The notes: generated from the letters alone by a model not told the origin. Counted from the stretch's first letter, positions 13,301 through 27,300 are shown. The stretch is DNA of 64,000 nucleotides from Hemibagrus wyckioides (GCF_019097595.1 NC_080719.1:18959001-19023000); one strand, 5' to 3'. Program-made: numbers and translations.

Positions 13301-14144
13301 AATCTAAATGGATAGCTAATGCCTGTGTAAAAGGTTTTTTTTTTAAGGAAACTCTAACCGCCAACTCACATACAATTAAGTTTCATAAAAAAATCCATAA
13401 AACTCTGGGATTATTATTTACAGGGATGAAATGCTGTATGTTTAATGCAGAGTTATTGTTGAAAATGCCATTTTCTCCATCATAGAACAGACTGGTCATG
13501 GTGATAAGAGGTGGTTAAAAAGCTTACGAAATCATTGGTATAGAGAAAGACAGTACCCGATACACTATAATCCCATTAAACTAGTTGTGATCATACATAC
13601 AGTACAATTCAATCTTAATAGAACTGTATGATATGATGATTATGTAAAATGGTTGTATTTTCTATATGGTTTATCTTTTGTAGGTCAAATCCTTTTAAAC
13701 GCTGAATTGTAACTTCATAATCTTAATTAAGATCCATTTTAAATCCATTGTGTTGTCCAAACACAAAATATGTATGACACTATTATACAGGATTGCTCTG
13801 GGAATTTTAATTGTTAACTTTTTTTTCCCTGTGGAGACGTGTGTTAAGGAAAAGGATATTGACATCACTGGATTTATGCTGGATTAAATCCCCCAGATTA
13901 TCCCTGTACCACCCAGTACAAAGCTCTTTAAATAGAAGGCCTGAGAGAGACAGACAGATGGGGGGTTATGAGAGAGAGCCTGGGAGCAAAAGAGTGAAAG
14001 AGCAACTGATGAGAGGAAAAAATGTCATGCTGTAGAAAGAAACCAAAAGCAAACCCAGATAGTCTGAGTGAAAATGTTATACAGAACACAATTAGGTTAA
14101 GGTTGCCGGTAAGAATGGGTTTCCTGGTTACTCAGAAATCCCAA

Positions 14145-14235
<91 letters not shown>

Positions 14236-16789
14236 GATATACTCATTTGAAATGTGAACAGAAGCTATTACAAACTATCGCTTATAAAAATGTAAACCTT
14301 CACATACTGTCTTAAGAGATATTTTACCATCATCATACACAATACGAGGAAAATTAGTGAGCAACTCTAGGAAAGCATCAAGGACATATTAAACATAACA
14401 CTTACAGTAACATGAGGTTATACGCTCTGCTCTATAGCTGCTGTAATTAAAAATGCTTACAAGAATGCATATATTATACTCCTGTGCATGCTTAACATAT
14501 CTACCTACTTGAAAAAGCGAGTTATAACTAAAACCTAATAAACTATTGGAGATGTGTGAAATAAAAAAATATTGTGGAAAATGAAATCAATTCACTGTTG
14601 CCTTTGCTGAATACTCGAGCTACTATAGACATTATGCCGTCTAGGAAAAACTACATGGCCTCAAATTGTAAACTGGACATTTATACAGTAGATTTTCCCT
14701 AATAATTACAATCTAGCTGCATGCTAATTAAAATACTGTTTTTGCATCATACACGACTGTGTCCCTCCCCTACGCCACTGAACCTATTTAAATCGACTAT
14801 ATAAGTGTTAATTGCATTGATTGGTGATTGCAAAGAAATTTACCTCCATGCTGGTACGGTTACACTGATGTGTGTCAGCAAACCAGAAATCCCCAGCGGC
14901 ACACTGGTTTACATCAAAGTCCTGGATATTCACATCTACACGGATCACACCTCTACCAACAGAACCCGTAAGACAGAAAGACTGGAGTTTATTGTGAGGT
15001 CAGGTTATGCCTTTAATTGATAGATATGTTGGGAGGATGTAATATACCACTGAAGGAAGGGAAACGTTTGTTCTGGGAAATTCAGAAGGTTTTCACACTG
15101 GGCACATTTGCTGTAGTCTGAATCTGAGTGGGATTTTTGCAGCATGGGTGTGGTTTCAGACTCACTTGATTCTGTCGAACCCTGGTGCATTTGTGTTCTT
15201 CTTACATTATTAAAAACATGCATGGATAACACAACGCATCTCACCATTTTTATTTATTTTTTATTTTGGTGCTGTTATGTGCAGAAAGGCCTCTTCTTCC
15301 TGCTACTCATGGTACATGTGTGTTTCGAATCTAATGATCTCATCAGCTGAAACACACTTGCAGGTTGCTTTACTTCCTGAATAAGTGCAGACCTGAGTTT
15401 ACATTCAAGAGAATTATGGCAGTGCAACCAAACTCCTACACGAAGTCTCGGGTTTAGTACCACGGTGCACTTCCTGGTCCTAGCTATGCTCTGTTTCAGA
15501 CTAAACTGCCGGTGTGAAAGATTCTAAGAGTTAATTATGTTGATGTTATGTTTATGTAAGAATTTAAAAGACTGTATGTTTTGGTCATGGTGATGTGTTC
15601 TACAGACATTTCTATAACTTTTTTCAGCATCTCTGGTTCATTTAATATCTTAAGACCAACACCATACAAAAGCTTTCAATGGTTTTACAGACAGCTAACT
15701 GTTCTCAGCAGTCTAAAGAAGTGCTATTTGCAACCCTTTCTGATGAGGAAATACTGCTGTAGGGTTCCACATAAAAACTTTAAAGAGTTCCACAGAAGAC
15801 AGCCAAGCTAAAGAGTATTTAAGGGTATGAGATGATAGTGTGGGGTCTTAGAAAACTGACAGAACCTTGACTGACCTGAACTCAGGACTGAGGTCTGGCT
15901 TCAGCCCATAAAAAGGCATAGAAAGTGTAAGCAGCCACCCAGGCAGGTAGCGCCCTTCCTTACACTCCAAGAATGGGGCCTCCCCCCACTGCAGTCCACT
16001 GCGGTTAGATACATAGGTGCCCCCATGTGCCCACTTGGGTGTGTCCAAGGTGCTGAGGTCATTCAGCAGGACCTGTTTAGACAGGCCAGGAAAGAATGGG
16101 CTGTTGGACTTCAGTAAGGTCTGATTAAAGCCATGGGGCAATAAGTGAAGTTTTTCCCAGGCCATAGTGAGGTCCTGTAGGTAGATGTCCAGAGATGAGC
16201 CCTTGGAGGCCCAGAGCACCAGCTGTGGTTGAGGTGCTGTAGGATCAGCATCAAAGCTTAGCAGAGCATTTCTTAATAGGCCAGGCCTTTCACCAACAAG
16301 CATGGACCGGATCAGCGCATGGTACCACTCTATGTCCTCCCTTACGCTTGTCTCCCTCAGTTCACTTGCCTGAAAAATAAGATTGAGGAAGTTCACAGTG
16401 TTGGTCAAGGATACTGAAGGCTCATAGAGGTGGGCTTTGATGTCTTGTGGTATAGCACCAGGCTGTGCAGTCAACTGGAAAGAATTACGGCATCTTGAGG
16501 AACTCAGAAGAGAGGCGTCACTGGTATATAGGTAATTTCCAGGCACAGACCAGGCTTGCTCTTCTTCTTCTACTGCTACTTGAGGGTTTGTGCTCACACT
16601 GGGAGGCTGTCTGCTGCCAGCAAGCTCCTCTTCTTCTGTAGAGCTTACATTGGAGGTGTATGGAGTGGGCTCCTGGATGAAAGACATCCTAGAGTCAAAA
16701 TCACTGCTTAGCTGGGCAGAGAGCAGAGAAGAAAGAATGAGCAGGATCAGGAGTTTGTCTGTGAAGCTCATCTTCATGTACATGCACAT
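4609..16789 (-). CDS. gpr179: Orphan class C receptor GPR179, complete gene, ten exons
   Basis: Minus-strand exons in coding order: 16789-15876, 14952-14844, 12612-12190, 11244-11176, 10745-10636, 9197-8959, 8317-8179, 8073-7971, 7846-7715, 7353-4609. All have AG/GT borders and keep phase, giving about 1660 residues. The start is a run of in-frame ATGs between 16789 and 16771 before a hydrophobic signal peptide (LLILLILSSLLSAQ). Then come an extracellular ligand-binding-like region, a cysteine-rich EGF-like part (CRCKEGYYS), seven membrane spans (for example LLRWVRLLGFAVVYGTITL, VPSAFHEPRYM, HPDWMLLLFFFH), the conserved KLYAQLE helix and a long tail. GPR179 scaffolds RGS7/RGS11 and the mGluR6-TRPM1 cascade at ON-bipolar dendrites; loss in people causes complete congenital stationary night blindness (established). 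The paralogue GPR158 is less likely because of the CPWE-rich tail and the MRPL45/SOCS7 neighbours. Confidence 0.93.
9198..10635 (-). other. GPR179 intron with unclassified repeat-like DNA
   Basis: No exon was found between the exons at 10745-10636 and 9197-8959. The motif CCGAATATTTTTGGATTGCC (near 10253) resembles a Tc1-type terminus, so part of this intron is probably transposon-derived. Confidence 0.4.
11550..11765 (+). mobile_element. Short internally deleted Tc1-like element in a GPR179 intron
   Basis: Terminal-like GTATGTGGACACCTGA is followed by transposase-type remnants (GCACAGAATTGTCTAGAATA; CTAGTGGAAGGACTTTCCAG). It is related to the 4150-4362 copy. Confidence 0.6.
11838..11990 (+). 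repeat. CCATC-type interspersed repeat fragment
   Basis: Five CCATC units are followed by the fish-repeat wording GGGTCATGGGGATGTGCTGG and CTGGACAGGTCGCCAGTCCA. The same family occurs at 44966-45080. Confidence 0.6.
13146..13222. repeat. GT then GA microsatellite
   Basis: A (GT)n run of about 20 bases is followed by GAGAGA runs with one interruption, in a GPR179 intron. Confidence 0.9.
14146..14235. repeat. (ATT)n microsatellite of about 90 bases
   Basis: About 30 uninterrupted ATT units in the GPR179 intron. It yields a meaningless poly-tyrosine open frame. Confidence 0.95.
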
Positions 16790-17628
16790 CTCTCTGCCAC
16801 AGTCAATGCAATTTTTCTTCAAAAAAGAAATAAAAACTTCGTAAACCTGCCAAGCCGGTGCTGAACTAGGGTTGCTCAACCATCTCTGGTCTTTGACGTT
16901 CCTACTTCCAGGCATACAAATGGAAATGCTGTAGCAGTTGTAGTTGATGTTTGAGAGGCTACACCCTCCTTCACCTGTTCTCAGTGGTTCTCTCCTACAT
17001 TGGTATACCCACATGAAATTTACCTTACCACAACGGATATAATAAAAAAATGTCCATTGGTTATTGTCCACCCTCAGAATTCTGAATAAATCCAGCAGAA
17101 ATTAAGAAGCAGAGACAGACAGTATGGCAGAGAGGAGTGTAAAATCCCGCTTCTCCCACCCCTTTTTGCTGTATGCTGTGTGAGTCAACACCTATTTGAT
17201 CTTCAACTCCTCGGCAAAGCCTCTTCCCCTCACTCATGCTGTCTATCACTCACATCTCCCTTAGCAGTGAGGGTGATGAGACAGATACATTTATAAATAT
17301 TAGAGTTGCAGTATGTGTGTGAGTGGGCAAGTGCATAGGAAGGTAATCCTGATTATTATGGCATGAAGCAGAATTTCACCCTGCTCTGGATTAATCCACC
17401 ATTCTCAACAGATTGACTGGTCTTTTACAGTGGCTGGTGTGCTTGTTTATGTGTTTGTTTGATACTGAGTTTTAATTGTTTCTTTAAATAACAGAGGGAA
17501 ATACTGCCATGATTGTAACACTGGATTGTTTTTTTGTTTCAGAATGTGATGGTTCTCCCCAAACTCAAGAAGTAGTCATGCTATATTACTGTGTGTAAAT
17601 GTCATTGTTTGTTTTGCTTTCCTTCCAG

Positions 17629-17709
17629 AGAGAATTGTTTGATTACAGCAACATCGTCTGGTTCTCCAGGATACTGCAGGAGGCATATAACCTAAAGCAA
17701 GATCTGAAG
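17629..17709 (+). other. Orphan exon-like segment of 81 bases
   Basis: A good acceptor (TTTCCTTCCAG) precedes and GTGACA follows an 81-base segment. It reads as exactly 27 codons (RELFDYSNIVWFSRILQE, then AYNLKQDLK) with phase 0 at both ends. I do not recognise the protein, and no partner exons are visible nearby. It lies between the divergent starts of GPR179 and SOCS7. It could be a remnant of a lost or inserted gene, or chance. Confidence 0.4.
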
Positions 17710-18879
17710 GTGACAAGAACAAAGTTAATTAGAAGCTACATCTATATCTATATATATACATACAAATGAATGTTTGTATGAATTTGTATAAATTCGGATG
17801 GTTTTTGAATTCCAACATTGTGTAAGATTTCTTTCTGTAAAACAAACACTATACAGTGTATCTTAAGGTTACTTAACATTTTAACAAGTAAAATGTTTAT
17901 TCCATATTGTAAAGAAGCTTATACCCTTTTGAAAGCTTATACCCTTTTGATACTGACTGATTCCTCATTACAAAACCCATTTATTTGTACATACTTATTC
18001 CTGAGATCAGTACATGAAATTTCAAAACTTGTGTCTTCTCCAAATTCATTGTCATAATATTTGAATACTAAATTAACAAAGTTTACAGCTCTGTTATATA
18101 TTCAATATAGACAGCTTAATTGTTTACTCATAGTAGAATTAACAAATCACAACTTAGGCTTATTCATACAGTAACAAAATAACAAAGAGTTTGAAATGGC
18201 ATCAATATTTACAATTATATCAACACAGTACCATGTGGTAAAACATGTAAATAGGTCAAGTTATGGTCAATATTTCCTATGATCAATAAATCTAATGCAA
18301 CATTTAACAGTTATGGAGTGTTTCATGAATCCATTCATGGGTCCATTATTTTCCATACTGTCCCAATTAACCTGAAGCATGTTTGGTAATTTGGGACGTA
18401 TTGAAAAGTATTAAATCATAATCACGTGTGCATGATATGAACTAATTTCACATGAAAAACAAAACTAGCAAAGTTAGGGCCAACTTCCTGGATGAGCTTC
18501 GCCACGTGATGTCGCATGAATTAAGTCATGCTATTTCTATCAAGCAGTTCCACTGCAAGGGCTTAGTAACAATCTGTTACTAAGACAACTGTCCCAATTT
18601 AACTAATATCTCCCTGCACCATCAGGTCTCTCAATGGCAAACTCACAAACATATCTTGTTCCCTCACAGACATTTTTTTTACAGCCGTAAATAACAACAG
18701 CCGAACAGCAACAACAACAACAACACGACATGTTACCATTAGGAGGTAGACTATAAAAAAACATTAAAACATGAAAGCGCCCACAGTCTCTATCCCAAAT
18801 CGCTCAGTCGCGCATATTTAGTGCACTAGGGTGTAGAAGAAGGCACCATTTCATAACTTGAGAAGTGCACGTATATAGA

Positions 18880-19324
18880 AAGCATGAAGCTATTCGGGAT
18901 TGAGCCATAACCCGGAGCCAAGTGGCAGAGCGTCGGCGCTGATAAGCTCGCGCAGAGAACGTGCGGAAGTGGGTGAGCGCGCGCGCGCGGGTGGGGCCGA
19001 ACAGACGGTAACGTGATCAAGACGCGCAAGCATTCCGTTAAATGAAGCGTTATGTATGACCCCCCAAGAACCCGTTGTCGTTTCTGAGTGGACTCATAAA
19101 CGTGTTTTTTGTGTGTATATATCCGCGCTGCCCGTACAGATTTTTAACAGGGATGTTGAAGCTACGGCGGAAATCATCTATTTTCTAATTCTGGGGCTGA
19201 GCGGGTGAACCACAGCAAGCGGAATTGGCTTCCATTATCACTACAGGCAGCGATAACGATCTCGACACTGGGGCGATGTGAAACGCTGATATCGCTCGTT
19301 CCTTCCGCGCACAGAGGAATAAGA
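18880..19324 (+). promoter_or_regulatory. SOCS7 promoter and 5' leader, CG-rich
   Basis: CpG-dense sequence (GAGCGCGCGCGCGCGGGTGG near 18974-18993) in otherwise AT-rich surroundings precedes the start codon. The leader holds a 12-codon upstream frame (ATG 19153 to TAA 19188, stop included) and a minimal start-stop ATGTGA at 19276-19281. The exact transcription start cannot be fixed from sequence. Confidence 0.5.
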
Positions 19325-22300
19325 ATGAACACCGGGCAAGATATGTCTCCCGATTTTGTCTTGATGCGCCTGGTCTCTGCGGCCGAGGAGGACCGCTTGG
19401 ACGATGAGAACGGCAATCTGTCGTCGGGCACTGGAGTGGTGGCTGGATTCGGGCAGGATGTCTTGAGCCACGGAAACGTTAAGGGTAAATTGGACTGCGC
19501 GCAGAATCAGGTAGGGCTCAGTCACCTCTCAGCAGGAAACAAAGCTCCGCAGTCTAGCGGAAACGATACACCTGACACCGGCGGTATGGCGACTAGAGCT
19601 TCGCTGTCTGTTCCCCCTCCTCCGCTTCACTCCGCCGAGGCCCGCGCTTACGATCTCAGCCACAGAGGCAGAATTGGGCCTCAGCTGTTGGTGTTCCGAA
19701 ATGTATCGAGAGACCCTGATGAGTTGTCTGAAAACAATGCGGACGATAGGCATACTTCGAGGGCTTTCGAGGAGCAGACGACACATACTTCCGAGTCGAG
19801 CGCCAGCACAAATAACAACACGCTCAGCGTTGTAGATGCTCAGCATCAATACCATCCTCCATGGGCGCTGCATCCTCAGCTGAAGCTGAATACAGCGGAC
19901 ACAGAACGGGCTGAACTGTGCCACCGGCATCGCATAATTACGGATAAACGCGACTGGCCGCAAATTGTTGACAAGTCAAACCCGACTGCAGTGTTAGACC
20001 CTACATGGAGCATGAGAGGGCAGGGAGAGCTCCGGCTCCCTGATAGGCCTGTTTTGGAGCTCGCAAGGCAGTTCGGGGAGCTGGGAGTCGCCCCGGTCCC
20101 TGACTTTTTGCTGAAGGACAGCGATTTACAGCACTGCTCGTGCTCCACGACGACCGGAATTAGACAAGGCGAAGATCCAACCGAGACCAGCGATGCTCTG
20201 CTCGTACTGGAGGGCCTCGGCTCGGAGGAGGTTAACGGCCTGGGCATGAAGAACAATCCCGAGTCCCAAGACGGCGCACAGGTGAAGACCCAGCTCGCAC
20301 TCAAATGTTTCCCCACAGTTCTCTCAGGCCAGGCGGTCGGGGTTACCAGCGGTCTCTGCTTACCGACATGTCGCGATTCGCAGCTTTGTTGTTTGCTGCG
20401 AGGCTCCCTAACCATTAAGGCTCAAAGCAACACCTCTGACAGAGATTCACCACAGTTCCCGACATCACCAACCGCAGAGCCCGCCGTAGAAGTGCGCCCT
20501 GACAGCGCGAGCCCCACCATGCAGACAGAGAGAAGCGCCGGTGCGTCCCGGGCGCCGTGTTCGCGCGGTGGAGCCGAGAAGGCGCTGAAAGTTCCAGGAA
20601 AGACCAGAAAGGGGTCTCTTAAAAATTGTCTGAGCAAACTTTTCAGAACTAAAAGCTGTAGTGGCTCTAATAGTCTTCTGGATAAGAGACCATCGGTGAC
20701 GTTTTCAATTTCTTCAGATGGCAGTTTGGTGGACATGTCAGGCGCGAGCACCGTGGAGCAGGACGCAGCCAGGTAGGACTCGGTGTAAACTTTCTTATTT
20801 TGAATGGTCATAAATTTACACCATTCACTTTTGAATTATTCTCTTCCTATGTGTAGATCACAGCATCATGAGTAATTTAGCTTGTGAGTTATTTAGTTAG
20901 TTAGTTAGGTAGGTAGGTAGTTAGTTAGTTTAAACAGAATACACAGATGGATTAAAAGAAGACAACATAAGGAAAACCTTAAAGGCTTTGTGTAGAACAG
21001 TAAAGTTCAAAGCAGAACCCTTTTAAGAAGCTTAATTATACAAGAAATCCTTAAAGAAGCCTTTCTTTTAAGATTATCCTATCATTCGTCAAAACATATT
21101 TCGTCAGTTGCTGATATGATGATGGAGGTGATGAGAGTACGGTGGTTAGTGGTTACATCACACATCTAGACTTGGGGGTTTGATTCTGCTTCAGCCAAGC
21201 ATGTGTTGAGTTTCGAGTTCTCCATGTGGGTTTCCTCTGAGTACTCTAGTTTCCTCCACAGTTGAAAGGTATATGTTGTAGGCTGATTGCTTTCTCTAAA
21301 TTGTCTGTGGTGTGTCTGTATTGTTTCCATAGTACATAGGGTGGGTGAGTGTGTGTGACTGTGTCCTGCAATGGGTTGGCATCCTGTTCAGGTTGTCCCC
21401 CAGCCTTGTGCCCCATGTCCCTTGAGATAGACTCCACTCTCTTGAAAATGTATGGACTTACAATGGAGTTTGGGTTGAGATCTGCTCACAGCATATGATT
21501 TCCATCATTTCGATACTCCTCAAACCATACACTGAGCTCTATATTGCTGTGAATGTGGACATTGTTATCCTGCAAGAGACCACCCCCATCAGGATAGAAA
21601 TGTTTCCTTATAGGATAACAATGATCACGTCTGAATAACTTTGCATTCATTTGTATTAATCTTCCCTTTTAAATGGACAAGTGGGGCCCAAACCATGCCA
21701 GTGTAACAGAGCCACCAGTTTCTCTGTATTTATGCCCATTTTTAAACTTTTACATAGCATGTGTACTGTGCAGTAACTCTTTGCATCATGTTTTTCACTA
21801 GCCAACCTGGATTAACAAGGGCCCAAAGTGCCTTCTCTGGAGCTGCTTTCACATCTGTCTTTACTGGTAAGGTGCTAAGAACAGAAAAAGCCATGAAATG
21901 GAACTGAAAATGTCTATATATAAACATTTTTAGATACTTTCAATACCCTGACCAGGATAAAGTAGTTACTGAAGATAAATGAACATGGTTACTGTTTGTG
22001 TTAACTGTTGTTTCATGTTTGCAGGAGAGACAGTGTCACTGGTGGATGTGGACATCTCACAGAGAGGGAGAAACTCTCCTCATCCACCAACCCCTCCTCC
22101 ACCTCCACGCAGAAGTCTCAGCCTGCTAGGTACACACACAAATAACAATTCTCATGATCTCATTCCTTTACTGGCCTACATTCTGTCTCTCTCTCTCTCT
22201 CTCTCTCTCTCGCGCTCTCTTGCACTCTCTCTCCCTCAGCTTATCTTATATCTTTTATACTGTCTGCCATTTTTGTTGACATTCTCAGTATGTCTGTCTC

Positions 22301-23875
22301 ACCTCCATCTCTCCAGGAATCTCTTTAAAAATTCCTTTTCTTCTGTCTTGTTTTGCTCTGACTCATGGTATCTCAAATTCCTAACTCTTATGCCAGTCTG
22401 TCTGAGGTCCTACTGTGTGAATAAATTGTGAGCCAGACAGATAAAATATATCATTTCTATTTTCGGGATTAGATCAAGGGTAAATGATGTAACAAGTTTC
22501 AAAACCGTTTTTTAGGTTTTAGATTCTGTTGATTATGTGGTTAATTGAAAGGGCAGTATGTTCTTACTGATGTAATCTTACGGTTAATTACACATTATAA
22601 TGACAAGGTCTTTTCTGTTTCCCTATTTTTGTTTTAAGATGAGATGTTCAGAAAGGTGTTTTGTGTGGAATTTCCACTCTTGTGTGCACATCAGCATGTG
22701 TTCTCACTTTTGCACAACGAAACATTGTACACTAGAATTGTTAGACTGTGAGGTTTTTTTAATAGTGTTTATAAGTTAATCTTAATATTTTAGTACTTTT
22801 ACACACTGGAACTATATCTTCATTTCCTAAATATTCAATTCTGGATACAGTACACTTGAAGACATTGATGTGAAATATCTATATTTTTTCCAATCCTGGC
22901 TTTGAAATACACTGCCATGTACAGTAAAATCTTTTATTTATTTCTCTAACACACCAAATTAAGAGTTGAAGTACAGGGCACGGCTCTTCCAGGACTGAAA
23001 ATAGTGTCTATGTTTATTTATCTACTGCTAATATGAATAATTAGGGACAATCAGAATACAAAAACGTTCATGTAAACACCTTGATCTTTCGTGTTCGTGT
23101 TATAGATTTAAAACTGTTTCACATAAATGTGGGGTTTGATTGGCATCAATGAGGCCTTTATGGATTTATTCATCAAAGATTAATAATTTCAGCAATGGTG
23201 AAGAAACCTGGAGACTAAGAAATAAGAGTGAAATCTTTGATAACATCTTTTGTTATTCCCCAACGATGCCTTTTAGTACTTTTAACATTAGATTGTGAGG
23301 TAAAGGCAGTACCAGTGGATAATGTGTACATTTACATGTACAGTTATTTATGCCGAGCAACTTGACTGCAGTAACAAACTTTTTTCTTGCTGTCTGTTTA
23401 AAAATCACACTTACATGACCTTTTGTTTAGGTAGATATAATTTAAAAGAAAAACATGATTAAAAAGCAGACTGAATCTGATAATCAAGTACTTCTACAAT
23501 AATACGTTTACTCATTTTTCAATACATGGCTTGCAGCAATTTAAACTCACACCCTTCACCATCACTAGTCCTAACCTCTGATTCCTCACTTCCCTCCTTT
23601 CTTAACACCAACAGAATGCTTGATTAAATTCCCTTGTTTGTTGCATCACATCGTCATCTTCATCTTAAAGCACAGGTGTCAAACTCAAGTTCTGTCCAGG
23701 ACAAAGCAGCATACATTTGAGCATTTAAAGGGCTATAATTTAAGATTATTAAATTATTAACATACCATTATCTGTTCTATTGGTTAACACATTTAGCCAA
23801 GGCTCTGAAATTAGATTAGCATAATTATAAAAATAAATAAATAAATAAATAATAATAAAATAATAATAATAATTA

Positions 23876-23929
<54 letters not shown>

Positions 23930-24251
23930 GAATAATAAGGGCTAATGGCTGTACTTAGGCCAAGTTGGTTAACCTCATTCAAAAAATAAATAAATAAATA
24001 AATAAAATTTAAAAATATATATAGTGTGGGGTCAAAAAATCATTAGTGCTTCTGGATTGCATTTTTTTTTTTAATATAACCATGTTCATTACAGTTATAT
24101 AACTAACATCAACTTGAGAGAAAGTTACCTGTATTTTTACATCATATTACATCAGCATTTCTTAATATCTGGCTCGCGCAGATCAAATCCGTCTCATCTG
24201 AACACATATTCTGAAAAAGCTTTTCTGAAGAAGATTGGGCAGGAGGAAAAG

Positions 24252-24300
<49 letters not shown>

Positions 24301-27300
24301 GAAAGACATTAAGAAGAACTCATGTACTGTATGATAAGATACAGATGTCATGTCTTTGTGCGCCACCAATTACTGAAGAACTTTAAAGGCCATCATACAA
24401 TAGGTTTCTGAATCATTTTAGACACAGGTCTGACTTGTTCTTACAGAAAGTGGGTAGTCTCTGCCCCATGCTAGAGGTCTGGTGTGAATTTCTGATGTGT
24501 TTAGTAGGTGTGTGATAGTGTGTCTGACACATGGGTCCTGAGTTTGACACCTATGTTTTAACTGCCTCCTCCTGGTTTCTGAATACTTGCTACTCTGTTC
24601 CAGACGATATAGGTGGGCCACAACCAGGGCCTTTCCTAGTGAATGTAATGGGGGCGTCCCTGCAGTCTCTCCCTCTGCCTCTTCCTCCTCCTCCCCCCCT
24701 CCATGCCACCATCCAGCATAGCCTCAGCCTCAATGGTAAGGGTGTGATGGTGGCTGTGTGTGTGTGTGTGCTGGACACTATTTGCCCCTAAGAGCAGACT
24801 CCAACCATCCCTTTCACTTTACTTCCCCTACTGTCTAACCTTATGTCTCTTGTTGTGTCAAGATGATTGCAGAATATTGAGTAGCCAAACATCACACAGG
24901 CTTCCTGTTGCATGTGTTGCCTTAATTTATAAGGATATGCCTTCTTTCTATTTCATAGTGTAAAAAAATATGCTAATGCGCAAGTTATTAATGATGAAAT
25001 AACAAGGACACACAGTCTCACTTACACTGTGGTTTCAAATTTTCAAGCCTGTTTTAATTAAGAAAGATGATAAAGATATTATTTCCCTTATACTAAAAGA
25101 AGCAGCATGTATTTTTGTGTATTTAGAAATGTGTACACCTCTTTGTAAAAATGTTATGACAAGCAAATTTTGTAACATCCATCCACATGGATTAATCTGA
25201 TTTGAAGTCGTTACATATTTGGATTCTTTCAAGAGTGACTCATGGCTGAAGTTTGGTGATTGTTAGATAAGTTTTTTATGAGAAGTGCATCAGTCTTTGG
25301 ATGAAATGTGAGCACTATCACCTTTTTTCACGGATATTGTGCCAGTTCAGGAGCATTTTAGGAACCAGCCCACGTATTTGCTGGTTTATGAGCCTGACCA
25401 GTATGTAATGTACAAGTTTGCTAATCAGTCAGGTTAAAATTATAGTTCCACATTGACATTAATAACATGTAAGATCAGAGATATAAAATGTTTCCATTTG
25501 CTTTCTTGCTGGTAAATGGTTCTCTTGAGATTAAAAATGAAAAAATTGTTAATATTGTTAACACATTTTAATGCTAACTTTGCATGGCACCAGAATGACA
25601 CCATCCTCAAGCTCTTGATGCCACTAATCATTGGTTCCAAACCAGTGGCTGTTGTTGTAACATGCACGATAGTTCAAGATTATTCACAAGCACTGTGTGA
25701 GTAGAAAACAGCCACATGAGAACCCAGATAATGGATCTCTGACCTATTTACACGGGCGCCAACCGACCAATAGCCTGCTTACAGTCAGGACGAAGCCTCT
25801 AACCTAGCAACAGCAAAGTCAGAGTAACATCTCAAGAGTTCTGCTAGATGATGGCACTGTATAGTAAATGGTGTAAAGGACTGACAGAGACCGAGATGCT
25901 CGCCCACGTACACACAGAAGCTGTAAACCACAAAGCGAGAGGAAATATGTACATGAGGTTAAAGATAAAGCACATTTTAAGGTCTCGAGTTGACCTTTAA
26001 GTATAAAAATGGCCAGGGGTTTTACAGTGGTGTTGCATTAGTATTATTGTTTCAGTCTAAAGCCATACAGTAGATCATAATATAATTGACTATATAGAAT
26101 ACATTCGAACATACAACAAATACGTTTTTCCTAAACTAGTACGCCAAGCTGCTTGTTCACGCAGATTCGGTTGCCCAGAAACTTTACAGATGCCATGACG
26201 GCTGACCTACTTATTATATGAAGAAATGCATGTGTGTGCCCTGAATTCATACCTTAAATGCAAAGACATTTAGCTAGAAAGGAAAAACTGTCAAGCTGCA
26301 TCCCAAATGACCTACTATACACTGTGCACTATGTAATCTATCGTCTAGTGTATGAATTTTAGAAAGGTCTAAAGATGAATCCCTGAAAGTTTTTACTAAG
26401 TGGAAGTACAAGCCATTTCCCACTCGAACATCAAACACACGTAATGTGATTTATACTACAAAATGCTGTAGAATAGTGGACAAGTATGAGGATTGGGATA
26501 CACGATTTGGTCATACTGCTAGATAAAAAAAAGGAATACACATGAATTTGCTGTTGCTAGCTTGAGAATAAAACCCGTACTTAAAACATAACTAGTTGCA
26601 TTCAACCCATAGAGATGTGATGGCTAATTAACTGGTTAAGCTGATTTATAGACTAGTGCTAAAACGATTTATCTTATTGTTAAAAATAGTCATTAAGTGC
26701 CCTTGGTTGAGGGCACTTATGAGCAGGATTCAGTTTGATCAACCTATTAAATCCCTCATCTGCTGGACAATGACAAAAGAGAAACTGATAGTCCAAATAT
26801 TTAATGTTCAGGCTGGTGATTTGCCCGTGCCTACACAGTGACATCTGTTGTGTTTTAAGACTAACACCCTTACTACCCTCCTTTATGCGTTATGCATCAT
26901 GTTCACTAATGCTTTCAATAGTGATAGTTTCCTGGTAGTTTCCATATATAGGTATTAAATGAATGTCAGAAAGATAACATCTTGAATCTTGATATATGAT
27001 CCATTGCACCTTTTGGTTGTAGATGCTTTCTTCCGAGCGCTCCCTCATTCTGCACCATCACCGATTGAGACTCCACCTCCAATGAGAGTAGCTCCACCTG
27101 CAAATGTGTGTCCTCTGAGGGGAGTTGATTCCAGCAGCTTCACCGCCAGCCTGAGAGAACTGGAGAGGGTAAGAATGGAAATAAAGGTTCATATGTATCT
27201 TAATTCTTATAGCAAGAAAAAGTCCTAATGTGCCTCATCATGCATGAAGTACTCTTCCTTTGCGATCTCAGTGTGGTTTAACGATAACATACTTATATCA

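Noticed and set aside
14022..14237. Open frame with a long poly-tyrosine tail
   Set aside because: It is the (ATT)n microsatellite read in one frame.
15848..17071. GPR179 start at the 5' end of the long open frame (17071)
   Set aside because: The frame upstream of 16789 has no signal peptide at its front, and the region before it reads like leader sequence. The cluster of ATGs at 16789-16771 sits right before a good signal peptide.
23878..24298. CRISPR-like or satellite array in a SOCS7 intron
   Set aside because: Only simple ATT and AT microsatellites; no spaced unique repeats.
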